Origin: JAWSVE01 sp033852115
GTDB lineage: Bacteria > Pseudomonadota > Gammaproteobacteria > Pseudomonadales > Cellvibrionaceae
DNA length: 64,000 bases
Assembly: GCA_033852115.1 (NCBI GenBank)
Contig: JAWSVE010000001.1
Span: 310,001-374,000, forward strand
Direction of reading: 5' to 3'
The notes under the pieces are model-generated. The model ran no database searches, was not told the DNA's origin, and was given only the letters and a program-made list of their open reading frames with translations. Made by a program: the position numbers and the translations under genes. Shown piece after piece: positions 56,544-63,550 of this stretch. Within the stretch, counting starts at the first letter, position 1. Each line of letters starts with the position of its first letter.

Positions 56544-56754
56544 TGCAAATCACTCGAAAATAAAATGCGTGAAGCTAGTGACACACCTCGTCATATCGCA
56601 ACCTCACCCAGCAAAGCGCCTTTAACGACGCAAGTTTTTGAAGCTCCCTATGGCAAAGACGATAGTGTAGAAAAGCATAGGAAGAGCTAAATAGCTCATC
56701 GAACAGGTGACCGATATTTTTATCAGCATAACGCTGAACTCACTTCATCAGCCA

Positions 56755-57336
56755 TTAAAATTTTAGGCTATTAGCGTTCTTATTCAATGGTGTTGAACCT
56801 TGCATACCGTTAATGATCCACTGAGTGCTTATATCCTCAAACCCTGAAAACTGTTCGAATAGTTTGATCTGAATTTTTGGCGGTATTCTACTAGCACACA
56901 ACCATTGATAAGATAGTTTCACATCTTTGTGAGAATCATCTCTAGCCTCTTCCTGATGATCAACATTTGCCTTACCAAACCCGTTCTCTGATGTTTGGTC
57001 ATCTCCCGGTTCTAAAAATGGAAAATCAATAGCTATACTGACTAGCTCGCAAGAGGGGCTTAACTCAATCAACTCTTCAGGTTGCTGCAATAATCTCGAT
57101 ATACGTTGAACCTCTGCTCTCTGTTGATCGGTAAGCGGTTCGTGTTCAAAACCTAAAAAGTTGGCTAACGGGGACTCCAGCTCGAAATAAAGTCGATTGC
57201 TATCATAAACCAGAGCAAGATCGGCCGATCCATGGCTATGTACAGTATGGCTATGTACAACGTGGTGAAGTGGCTGCTGAGAAAAACATATTCCAGATTT
57301 GACGGTAAGTAGTAACAATACCAGTAAATGCTTCAT
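56755..57336 (-). CDS. DUF2796 (ZrgA-like) zinc-binding periplasmic protein
   Basis: A 193-residue secreted protein with an N-terminal signal peptide (HLLVLLLLTVKSGICFS) and a His-rich start of the mature protein (HHVVHSHTVHSHG), followed by the DUF2796 core (LALVYDSNRLYFELESPLANFLGFEH). A second charged His/Asp stretch (NVDHQEEARDDSHKD) lies mid-protein. ZrgA of V. cholerae is the zinc-binding component of a Zur-controlled ABC importer, and this looks like its counterpart. It follows the DUF1826 gene by 47 bp on the same strand. Confidence 0.82.
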   Translation of the reverse strand: MKHLLVLLLLTVKSGICFSQQPLHHVVHSHTVHSHGSADLALVYDSNRLYFELESPLANFLGFEHEPLTDQQRAEVQRISRLLQQPEELIELSPSCELVSIAIDFPFLEPGDDQTSENGFGKANVDHQEEARDDSHKDVKLSYQWLCASRIPPKIQIKLFEQFSGFEDISTQWIINGMQGSTPLNKNANSLKF

Positions 57337-57383
57337 CGGTTCCTCGTATCTTCAACAAATTAAAGAGGCATAGTACATTGAGT

Positions 57384-58037
57384 TCACGCAAAATCTAATG
57401 AGAGCAGCAAGCGAGGATTATCTGGCGTTGCACCAGGAGAACGATGTACCAAGCCAAATCCTTCGTTACCTTCCCATGATTCTCCTTTTAGTAAGGCGAT
57501 AGCACGAGTAGGGATCATCTGGATCATTTCTTTGCCGGAAAGCAATCCGGGTTGTTCATCGGGAATTCCAAAACTCGCAGGACCCAACTTGGTACGGTCT
57601 ACCACGTGATTTGGCAACCATTCGGTCGAACCTCCGCAGTAATTGAGCAATAGCCTGCAAGGCACTCTATCCACATGAAATTTAGGGCACATGGCGCAAT
57701 CAAGTTTTGTTAGGCGAAACCCTACGGATCGAAGATCAAATAAACAGGCGAACATTTCTATCGTTTGCATTAGGTCAGCAATAAACCAATCTCGAGCCGG
57801 ATGTTCGGGTAACTGTTTTCCAAGCTCATTTTCAACGGCAGAAATGGCTATCGATTTTTGGAATTGCTGAAACTGCGAACCACTCGCGACCAAAAATGCT
57901 GTGTATTCACTCACTGTCGCGTTTTCTTCACGAAGCCAAACTGCCAAATTACATGAGGGGTCATAGATCCGAGTCAACTCATCCAAGTCTGATGATATAA
58001 TTACCGACTCCCTTAATTCATTTTGTGCTGTTTGCAT
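57384..58037 (-). CDS. DUF1826 family protein, possibly Fe(II)/2-oxoglutarate-dependent
   Basis: A 217-residue cytoplasmic protein of the DUF1826 family, which commonly sits with COG0523 GTPases. The conserved core is CPKFHVDRVPCRLLLNYCGGSTEWL near 117-141 and the C-terminal VHRSPGATPDNPRLLLSLDF. These contain His121-x-Asp123, His198 and Arg209, the spacing expected of a double-stranded beta-helix dioxygenase (HxD...H...R). I infer a possible Fe(II) oxygenase, though the family has no assigned activity. It lies 37 bp after the larger COG0523 gene. Confidence 0.8.
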   Translation of the reverse strand: MQTAQNELRESVIISSDLDELTRIYDPSCNLAVWLREENATVSEYTAFLVASGSQFQQFQKSIAISAVENELGKQLPEHPARDWFIADLMQTIEMFACLFDLRSVGFRLTKLDCAMCPKFHVDRVPCRLLLNYCGGSTEWLPNHVVDRTKLGPASFGIPDEQPGLLSGKEMIQMIPTRAIALLKGESWEGNEGFGLVHRSPGATPDNPRLLLSLDFA

Positions 58038-58074
58038 AACTGATTAACCTAGTTAGTCGCGGTTATTGGAGTCA

Positions 58075-59301
58075 TTATTCTTCGCTCATTTGTGGAAATG
58101 GATCGCTTAGGGTTTCCCAATATTCTCTGCCCTTTAACACATCTTCTTCACTGAGTAAGCATTCATCCAATTGCGCTTTTATTTTAGATTCGTTTAATCC
58201 CTGTCCAATAAACACCAACTCTTGACGCATATCACCAAAAGGCTCAATCCATTTCTCATGGATAGACTCTAAATACTCTGGATCATCCGGCCAGTTCTTT
58301 TGCGGCACGGCTTTCCAAAACATGCCTGCAAAGGCGTAGCGTGCGATACCACCCGCCTGATTCCACTGCCACGCGAACTCGGGGCGAGAGGCCAACCAAA
58401 AATACCCTTTCGAGCGAATCAGTTTTCCTGAGGCTGTGCTATTTTCCGTTGCTTGTTCAAAGTCATATTGATGAAAGAAGTTATATATTTTCTCTGGGTG
58501 AAAAGGCCGGCGCGCCTGGTAAACAAAACTAGCAATTCCGTATTCTTCGGTCTCCGGCGTATGCTCACCCCGTAATTCTTTTAACCAACCGGGAGCTTGT
58601 TGGGCTCGCTCAAAACTAAATCGACCGGTGTTCACGATGCACTCGATGGGCACATTGCCATGTTGAATTCCGTGTATTTCCGCATCACGGTTGAGGCCAC
58701 GCAATATGCCATACAGGCGCTGTGTTTCTTCAGGCTCGATTAAATCTGTTTTGCTAATGAGAATTACATCCGCAAATTCCACCTGGTCAACTAGCAGGTC
58801 AGCAACGCTACGTTCATCCTCCTCGCCTAGAGACTCTCCTGTTTCCTGTAATTGCTTGGCCGCCTCAAAGTCATGCAAGAAATTCACGGCATCAACCAAA
58901 GTGACCATGGTATCCAGCCGAGCTACATCCGATAAACTCGTACCTTCTTCGTCTGCAAAGGTAAATGTTTCTGCTACGGGAAGAGGCTCTGAAATGCCTG
59001 TTGATTCAATTACCAAATAATCGAAGCGCCCCTGCTTGGCCAAGTCGTTCACTTCGAGCAGCAAATCTTCACGTAATGTGCAACATATACAACCATTGCT
59101 CATTTCAACGAGCTTCTCTTCACTGCGATTTAACTGCACCTCACTTTGCACTGTATTCGCATCAATATTAATTTCGCTCATATCATTAACAATGACAGCT
59201 ATTCGCAAGCCTTCGCGATTATTGAGCAGGTGGTTCAATACCGTAGTTTTACCCGCCCCTAAAAAACCCGAAAGAACCGTCACCGGTAGTTTATTAATCA
59301 T
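58075..59301 (-). CDS. COG0523 GTPase, ZigA-type, 408 residues
   Basis: This longer G3E GTPase starts at the ATG at 59299-59301 (MINKLPVTVLSGFLGAGK), with TGGAG seven bases upstream; five more codons are open. It has Walker A GFLGAGKTTVLNHLL, the CxCC metal motif NGCICCTLREDLL, ESTGISEP, SKTDL, and a full C-terminal CobW_C domain (SKGYFWLASRPEFAWQWNQAGG). It is the ZigA-like class induced by zinc starvation. It leads the minus-strand operon and has a long leader (59302-59620) with a candidate operator and an internal terminator. Confidence 0.92.
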   Translation of the reverse strand: MINKLPVTVLSGFLGAGKTTVLNHLLNNREGLRIAVIVNDMSEINIDANTVQSEVQLNRSEEKLVEMSNGCICCTLREDLLLEVNDLAKQGRFDYLVIESTGISEPLPVAETFTFADEEGTSLSDVARLDTMVTLVDAVNFLHDFEAAKQLQETGESLGEEDERSVADLLVDQVEFADVILISKTDLIEPEETQRLYGILRGLNRDAEIHGIQHGNVPIECIVNTGRFSFERAQQAPGWLKELRGEHTPETEEYGIASFVYQARRPFHPEKIYNFFHQYDFEQATENSTASGKLIRSKGYFWLASRPEFAWQWNQAGGIARYAFAGMFWKAVPQKNWPDDPEYLESIHEKWIEPFGDMRQELVFIGQGLNESKIKAQLDECLLSEEDVLKGREYWETLSDPFPQMSEE

Positions 59302-59450
59302 GCCATGCTCCAACATTTAATCCGTAACACTACACGTGTGCCTTGTCATACCCACAGCCAACGCGTTGTCGAATTGGGACATCAATTTTCTGAACCCAGT
59401 ACGACCTCCCCGCTATCTCTCAAGCGCGACGCGAATTCCCAAAACTGTCA

Positions 59451-59478
59451 GAAAAAATGGCGTCGAGGAGACGCCAAC
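59451..59478 (-). terminator. rho-independent terminator in the leader of the zinc operon
   Basis: TGGCGTC and GACGCCA (59457-59477 region, loop GAGGA) form a perfect 7-bp stem, and on the minus strand it is followed by TTTTTTCTG. It stands about 150 bp upstream of the ZigA-type gene and downstream of a candidate promoter. It could end read-through from the tRNA operon and repeats, or act as an attenuator of the zinc operon. Confidence 0.65.
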
Positions 59479-59616
59479 TAGAGGGGGAGAGACCTTATTA
59501 AAAAACGAGGAAAACACCATCACCTACATCCAACTTACTTAGCGAGCGTTCATTACCAAAAGAAGACAAACACGCTAATAGACAGAAACTCGATATAAAC
59601 AAAGCATCTCAAACTG

Positions 59617-59655
59617 TTGATATATGTTATATCATATCTTTTTGAAGTTTCAACC
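59617..59655 (-). promoter_or_regulatory. candidate Zur operator (site B) over a promoter upstream of the ZigA-type gene
   Basis: TGATATATGTTATATCA (59618-59634) is a perfect 7+3+7 palindrome. On the minus strand TTGAAA, a 16-bp spacer and TATAAC form a possible promoter, with the -10 inside the palindrome. It shares the core ATATGTTAT with site A at 54273-54291. The site is about 320 bp from the gene, with a terminator-like hairpin between, so the exact transcription start remains open. Confidence 0.45.
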
Positions 59656-59734
59656 TCTCCAACTTAAGCCGCGCCGGTATCTTAGAGTGAATAAATCAAG
59701 AGCATACATATAGAAAGGATTAAGCAACGAAAGA

Positions 59735-60253
59735 AAAGGTCTCAGCGGCGGCAAGACTCCATGGAGCACAAAGACGTAACCCATGTAATCTCGTTTCCCT
59801 ACGAAGCACAATAGAAACCGAGGACGCATTGCCCTACAGAACATTAAACTATCGAAGTAAAGAAAAATTGGAGCGGCGACAAAAGTGCAGNNNNNNNNNN
59901 NNNNNNNNNNNNNNNNNNNNNNNNNNNNNNNNNNNNNNNNNNNNNNNNNNNNNNNNNNNNNNNNNNNACGTGGTGAATCAAACGAGATGTAATCTCGTTT
60001 CCCTACGAGCTCAAATAGAACCCGAGGACACATTGCCCTAAAGGACATTAAATTATCGAAGTAAACAAAAACTGGAGCGGCGACAAAAGTGCAGGAAGCA
60101 CTTTTGGACAGCGCGACCGAGCGCTGCCCCGGAGGGGTGGGTCACATGGACGTGATCCATCCAACGAGATGTAATCTCGTTTCCCTACAAGCCACAATAG
60201 GACCCGAGGACGCATTGCCCTGCACGATACTTAACTAACAAAGGAGTGAAAAT
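59735..60253 (-). repeat. tandem ~181-bp repeats derived from the tRNA-Gly 3' end (rtT-like)
   Basis: Downstream of tRNA-Gly, the tRNA tail CCGCTCCA recurs at 60073 and 59869 (minus-strand sense), 181 and ~182 bp apart if the assembly gap is really 55 bp. Each unit also has the conserved GGGCAATGCGTCCTCGG, an AAACGAGATT stretch resembling the tRNA T-stem, and hairpins AAAAGTGC/GCACTTTT and CGAGAT/ATCTCG. A shortened, degenerate unit ends the array near 59740. This resembles the 178-bp repeats after E. coli tyrT. No protein-coding gene is evident. Confidence 0.75.
59891..59967. other. assembly gap (77 N) inside the second repeat unit
   Basis: The N run lies exactly where the intact neighbouring unit has a 55-bp stretch with two GC-rich hairpins (from GAAGCACTTTT to GGGTCACATGG). 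The gap is thus most likely a collapsed or unreadable piece of the repeat, not lost unique sequence. Confidence 0.9.
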
Positions 60254-60329
60254 TGGAGCGGGAAACGAGATTCGAACTCGCGACCCCAACCTTGGCAAGG
60301 TTGTGCTCTACCAACTGAGCTATTCCCGC
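60254..60329 (-). tRNA. tRNA-Gly (anticodon GCC)
   Basis: On the minus strand a 76-nt tRNA starts GCGGGAATAGCTCAGTTGG and ends in encoded CCA (TCTCGTTTCCCGCTCCA). The anticodon stem AACCT encloses TGCCAAG..., giving anticodon GCC. It differs from E. coli tRNA-Gly(GCC) by only a few bases. It is the second gene of a tRNA-Glu/tRNA-Gly operon and is the parent of the downstream repeats. Confidence 0.98.
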
Positions 60330-60393
60330 TTTAGGAAGGTCTGGCCTATGCCAGAGCCATGTCTCACAAACTGCTTGAGCCACGGTGTAAAAA

Positions 60394-60469
60394 TGGCGTC
60401 CCCTAGGGGAGTCGAACCCCTGTTACCGCCGTGAAAGGGCGGTGTCCTAGGCCTCTAGACGAAGGGGAC
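60394..60469 (-). tRNA. tRNA-Glu (anticodon UUC)
   Basis: On the minus strand a 76-nt tRNA starts GTCCCCTTCGTCTAGAGG, has the anticodon loop CTTTCAC (anticodon TTC) and ends GGGGACGCCA. It is nearly identical to E. coli tRNA-Glu. It is first in the operon, 64 bp upstream of tRNA-Gly. Confidence 0.98.
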
Positions 60470-60510
60470 CTAGATATCTGAAGGCGTGCTGCCTGTCAGA
60501 AGAGGTGCGC

Positions 60511-60539
60511 ATTCTAAGGACACCTTGGGTGACTGTCAA
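60511..60539 (-). promoter_or_regulatory. near-consensus promoter of the tRNA-Glu/tRNA-Gly operon
   Basis: On the minus strand TTGACA (60534-60539), a 17-bp spacer and TAGAAT (60511-60516) are followed by a GC-rich discriminator GCGCACC. This is the form of stable-RNA promoters that are shut down by ppGpp. It lies about 40 bp before tRNA-Glu. Confidence 0.85.
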
Positions 60540-60745
60540 CACCTTTCAGCAAACTTATTTTCGACCAAAAACAAGCACTTACGCTGCGGGGGGATAAATC
60601 GTATTTCCTGGCTATACTGAAATAGATAGCTATACAAAGGCTAACTTGAATATACGCCTTTAAACACCAGCTGAGTCGGTCACTTTTGCTCCATGATGGC
60701 CGCTTTAAGCGCACGCCGCGCTATTTTGTAACGCAGGAAAATGGC

Positions 60746-61528
60746 ATGTCTTCGGTTTTTATTGTCGGCATTATTATCGTGGTACTCGTGATGCTCGTTA
60801 GCTATGCTTTTGTTTTCCAAACCATGGACAACAAGAAGAAGCAACGCCAACGCCTGCTTACCGCACTCAAACAACGAGTGGGGAATTTTAAATACATGCT
60901 GAGCGGCTTCCCCGAAGGATTCTTAACGAAAGACCTAACCGTGCTGGTTTACCGCTGCCTCATTGATGTCACCGAGCAAATATCCCGTTTAGATGACAAG
61001 AACCCCACTACCGTTGAAGAACTACAAACTTATCGCGCGCAATTGACGGAAGCACAAGGTCGATCCGACAACTCTCGGCGAGTCCATTTAGAAAACCCAA
61101 AACAAATTAAAGAAGTTCGAACCCAGCTACAGGAGCTTCATAAATTCATCGAAAAGCTAGCGAATAAAGGCACAATCAATAGTAACCAAGCAAAAGGCTA
61201 CAGCAAGCAGGTGGCTAAACTTATTCTACAGATTTCCGTAGATGGTTATCTTACCCACGCGAAACAGGCTCAAGGGTCTGGCAAGACTCGCCTTGCTGCA
61301 CACTATTACACACTGGCGAGAAAGCTTTTGGTCCGAGAAAACAGCCAAAAAACATACAGCAAACAAATCGAACAACTCGACGGTGCTATCGCACGCTTAG
61401 AAGAAAAACTCAAACAAGAGGCCAGCCAACCACTCCCAGATAAAGCTGGCGCACCGCCAGCAAACAAAGAGTGGGCTGACTTTGAAAAAGAAGAAGATGG
61501 CTGGAAAAAGAAAACCGTTTACGACTAG
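60746..61528 (+). CDS. membrane-anchored coiled-coil protein of unknown function
   Basis: A protein of about 260 residues from the ATG at 60746, with AGGAA nine bases upstream; the frame extends another 20 codons without support. One N-terminal transmembrane helix (SVFIVGIIIVVLVMLVSYAFVF) is followed by a mostly helical, charged cytoplasmic domain (LKQRVGNFKYMLSGFPEGFLTKDL, QLQELHKFIEKLANKG, a TPR-like YLTHAKQAQGSGKTRLAAHYYTLARKLL, and IEQLDGAIARLEEKLKQ). I do not recognise a named family. It overlaps the convergent next gene by 4 bp at the 3' ends. Confidence 0.7.
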   Translation: MSSVFIVGIIIVVLVMLVSYAFVFQTMDNKKKQRQRLLTALKQRVGNFKYMLSGFPEGFLTKDLTVLVYRCLIDVTEQISRLDDKNPTTVEELQTYRAQLTEAQGRSDNSRRVHLENPKQIKEVRTQLQELHKFIEKLANKGTINSNQAKGYSKQVAKLILQISVDGYLTHAKQAQGSGKTRLAAHYYTLARKLLVRENSQKTYSKQIEQLDGAIARLEEKLKQEASQPLPDKAGAPPANKEWADFEKEEDGWKKKTVYD

Positions 61529-62262
61529 TTTTTCGTTTGCTTTAGGCTCTCCATAAACGCTGAAATTCTGCGTGCGTTTGCCCCCAAGTCGCTCTGCCCT
61601 ACCCTCGACGCTGATCGAACATCGATACGAGATCCATTCCCGGCTGGCGAAATACGAATGACGATATCGTCTTTAAAGCCAAACATTTTGGTTTCCGCGT
61701 AAGCTTCGATTCGCATAGCTTGTTCGTTTGCCTCTACCAGCTCCCACCCCATTTCAGCAGCGGCTTCCATGGCAGCATTAAAGGCTTCGGTTGGCGTCAT
61801 AGCGCTTTCAAGAGGCTGGATGTGTGGATAGGCCTTTCGTTGAAGCTCGATCACTTTCTCAGATATCTCCAGTGAATTGTGACTCGAATCGCGAATGCGT
61901 TTCACCGCTACAAATTCAGGCGGATTATCCAGATCAGTCGATATATCGTGAATGGCTGGAACACTCAGGTTTGACGGGCCTACAAACACGAGAATAACAA
62001 CCAATGGAATAAAGCCCAGGAGCGCTGCGATCAGTGAGGGCTTGAGCCACGTCATCTTCGAGAAAATCACTGAGTAGCCAGCCGCTAGCATGCCGACGAG
62101 TGCAATCAACATCACGACCACTAAACCTAAACCAAAAGCGCTGAAAGCCTGCTTGAATGGCAGTACCGAAAACTTGTGCCCAACTAACGCAACCAACATG
62201 ACCGCTAGCAAAGCGATTTGCGTGCGAACCAACCAGAGTGTCCATACAGAATCTGAAGACAT
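61525..62262 (-). CDS. DUF1499 family membrane protein
   Basis: A 245-residue protein with three N-terminal transmembrane helices (IALLAVMLVALVGH, AFGLGLVVVMLIALVGMLAAGY, LIAALLGFIPLVVILVFVG) and a soluble C-terminal DUF1499 domain (IHDISTDLDNPPEFVAVK ... GNGSRIDVRSASRVGQSDLGANARRI). The soluble half faces the periplasm. Its biochemical role is unknown. It lies 37 bp downstream of the glycosylase gene on the same strand. Confidence 0.85.
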   Translation of the reverse strand: MSSDSVWTLWLVRTQIALLAVMLVALVGHKFSVLPFKQAFSAFGLGLVVVMLIALVGMLAAGYSVIFSKMTWLKPSLIAALLGFIPLVVILVFVGPSNLSVPAIHDISTDLDNPPEFVAVKRIRDSSHNSLEISEKVIELQRKAYPHIQPLESAMTPTEAFNAAMEAAAEMGWELVEANEQAMRIEAYAETKMFGFKDDIVIRISPAGNGSRIDVRSASRVGQSDLGANARRISAFMESLKQTKN

Positions 62263-62299
62263 GATGTTTCCTTATTTAAAATTTAGGATCTTTACAATA

Positions 62300-62986
62300 T
62301 CAAAGCGGGTAATTATCGCCGCTGGTATACGAAACAATTCGGCTTATAGCGCACATAGGTAACCCGGATTCGTCATGCCATTGATTAAAAGCGTGCTGAA
62401 CCGCTTTGAGGTCACGCTGACTCGTAGGCGTCTTATCAATCACGCCTTCTCGGATCATTACGGTGACGACATCGTCACTCATTAGAAAGGTATCCTTGCC
62501 AACCATTCGCAAAAAACGCGACCCTGATTGACCACCCATTTGTGCACCTTGTTTCTTGAGTAACGTCCATAACCCAACGATATCTGCTACAGGCCATGAA
62601 CCTATTAGCTGCCCAACACTACCGTGTTCAGCGATTACATCCAACAACCAGCGGGCATTCTCTCGTACGGCTTTAATTTTGCCAAAATGACGTATTATGG
62701 TTTTATCATGCGCAAGGCTTTCCAGCTCTTCATCACTAAAGCTTGCAACACGCTTGACGTTGAATTGCTTAAACGCTTTTTCAAATGCCGGCCATTTGCC
62801 ATCCACCATCGAATGTTTGAGACCTGCGCGGAAAACTCGACGACTCATTTCTGACAGATAACGATCATCTCCCAGGTTAGCCAGTGCTGTCGCCGACTTC
62901 GGCTTCGGAAGGCTCTCCTCGATAGCTTTGCGACTGCCTTTGCGCTTAACAGCTTGCGCTAATACGTCTTCGAAAGCCAACATCAT
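62300..62986 (-). CDS. DNA-3-methyladenine glycosylase I-like protein
   Basis: A 228-residue protein related to Tag, which removes 3-methyladenine from DNA. Helical glycosylase features include YLSEMSRRVFRAGLKHSMVDGKWPAFEKAF, FNVKRVASFSDEELESLAHDKTIIRHFGKIKAVRENA and LGF-like segment LLKKQGAQMGGQSGSRFLRMVG. The zinc ligands of E. coli Tag are not clear, so it is a divergent relative (COG2818-like). Its start overlaps the msrB stop (ATG/TGA), so the two are translated in coupled fashion. Confidence 0.78.
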   Translation of the reverse strand: MMLAFEDVLAQAVKRKGSRKAIEESLPKPKSATALANLGDDRYLSEMSRRVFRAGLKHSMVDGKWPAFEKAFKQFNVKRVASFSDEELESLAHDKTIIRHFGKIKAVRENARWLLDVIAEHGSVGQLIGSWPVADIVGLWTLLKKQGAQMGGQSGSRFLRMVGKDTFLMSDDVVTVMIREGVIDKTPTSQRDLKAVQHAFNQWHDESGLPMCAISRIVSYTSGDNYPL

Positions 62987-63399
62987 TCACTCTCGCCGGG
63001 TTTGAGATCGAGAGACGCACTATTGACGCAATAGCGCAAGCCTGTGGGTGCTGGACCATCGGGAAATACATGCCCAAGGTGACTATGACAATTCGCACAA
63101 ACGATTTCAGTACGCTGCATCCCCAGGCTGTTATCGACATGCTCAATAATGCAGTCGCTTGTGGCTGCCTGATAAAAGCTTGGCCAACCGGAACCAGAAT
63201 CGTACTTGGTTGCTGAAGCAAACAAGTCAGCACCACAGCATTTGCAGGTATAACGGCCCGGAGTTTTTTCATCCCAGTACTGGCCGGTAAAGGCACGCTC
63301 AGTACCTTTTTCACGGCATATGCGAAACTCCTCAGGCGTCAGCTTATCGCGCCAGATTTCATCGCCCGTGAGATCGTCATTTCCTGTGGAATCTGCCAT
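62983..63399 (-). CDS. msrB: peptide-methionine (R)-S-oxide reductase MsrB
   Basis: A 138-residue repair enzyme that reduces methionine-R-sulfoxide. The zinc site is the two CxxC motifs in YTCKCCGADLF and VCANCHSHLGHVF. The catalytic cysteine is in LRYCVNSASLDL near the C-terminus, and SGSGWPSFY is the substrate loop. No signal peptide, so cytoplasmic. It overlaps the Tag-like gene and is divergent from alaA. Confidence 0.97.
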   Translation of the reverse strand: MADSTGNDDLTGDEIWRDKLTPEEFRICREKGTERAFTGQYWDEKTPGRYTCKCCGADLFASATKYDSGSGWPSFYQAATSDCIIEHVDNSLGMQRTEIVCANCHSHLGHVFPDGPAPTGLRYCVNSASLDLKPGESE

Positions 63400-63550
63400 A
63401 ATCGGAGAACCTCATTATTACCATTATTCAACCAGCAAAGGTTACTAATGGCGAAACTGAGTAAGTAAACATTGCTGGCCAGCGATGGTACGAAAACTAC
63501 CAGGCGGCAAGCAACCCTATTTGCATTTAAGAGTACCTTATCCAGCGTGT

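Noticed and set aside
56711..56726. A third Zur-like site, CGATATTTTTATCAG, upstream of the smaller COG0523 gene
   Set aside because: The spacing (GATA, four bases, TATC) differs from sites A and B and it lacks the TGTTAT core.
59336..59542. A 68-codon plus-strand frame upstream of the ZigA-type gene
   Set aside because: No ribosome-binding site or homology; it lies in the leader and covers the terminator hairpin, so it is probably a chance frame.
59650..60048. Frames across the assembly gap
   Set aside because: They depend on translating N and on tandem repeat sequence; there is no evidence for a protein.
59735..60253. CRISPR array or integrative-element attachment sites at the tRNA repeats
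   Set aside because: Units of ~181 bp without short spacers are not CRISPR-like, and no integrase or foreign gene cargo is nearby, so simple att duplication is not supported.
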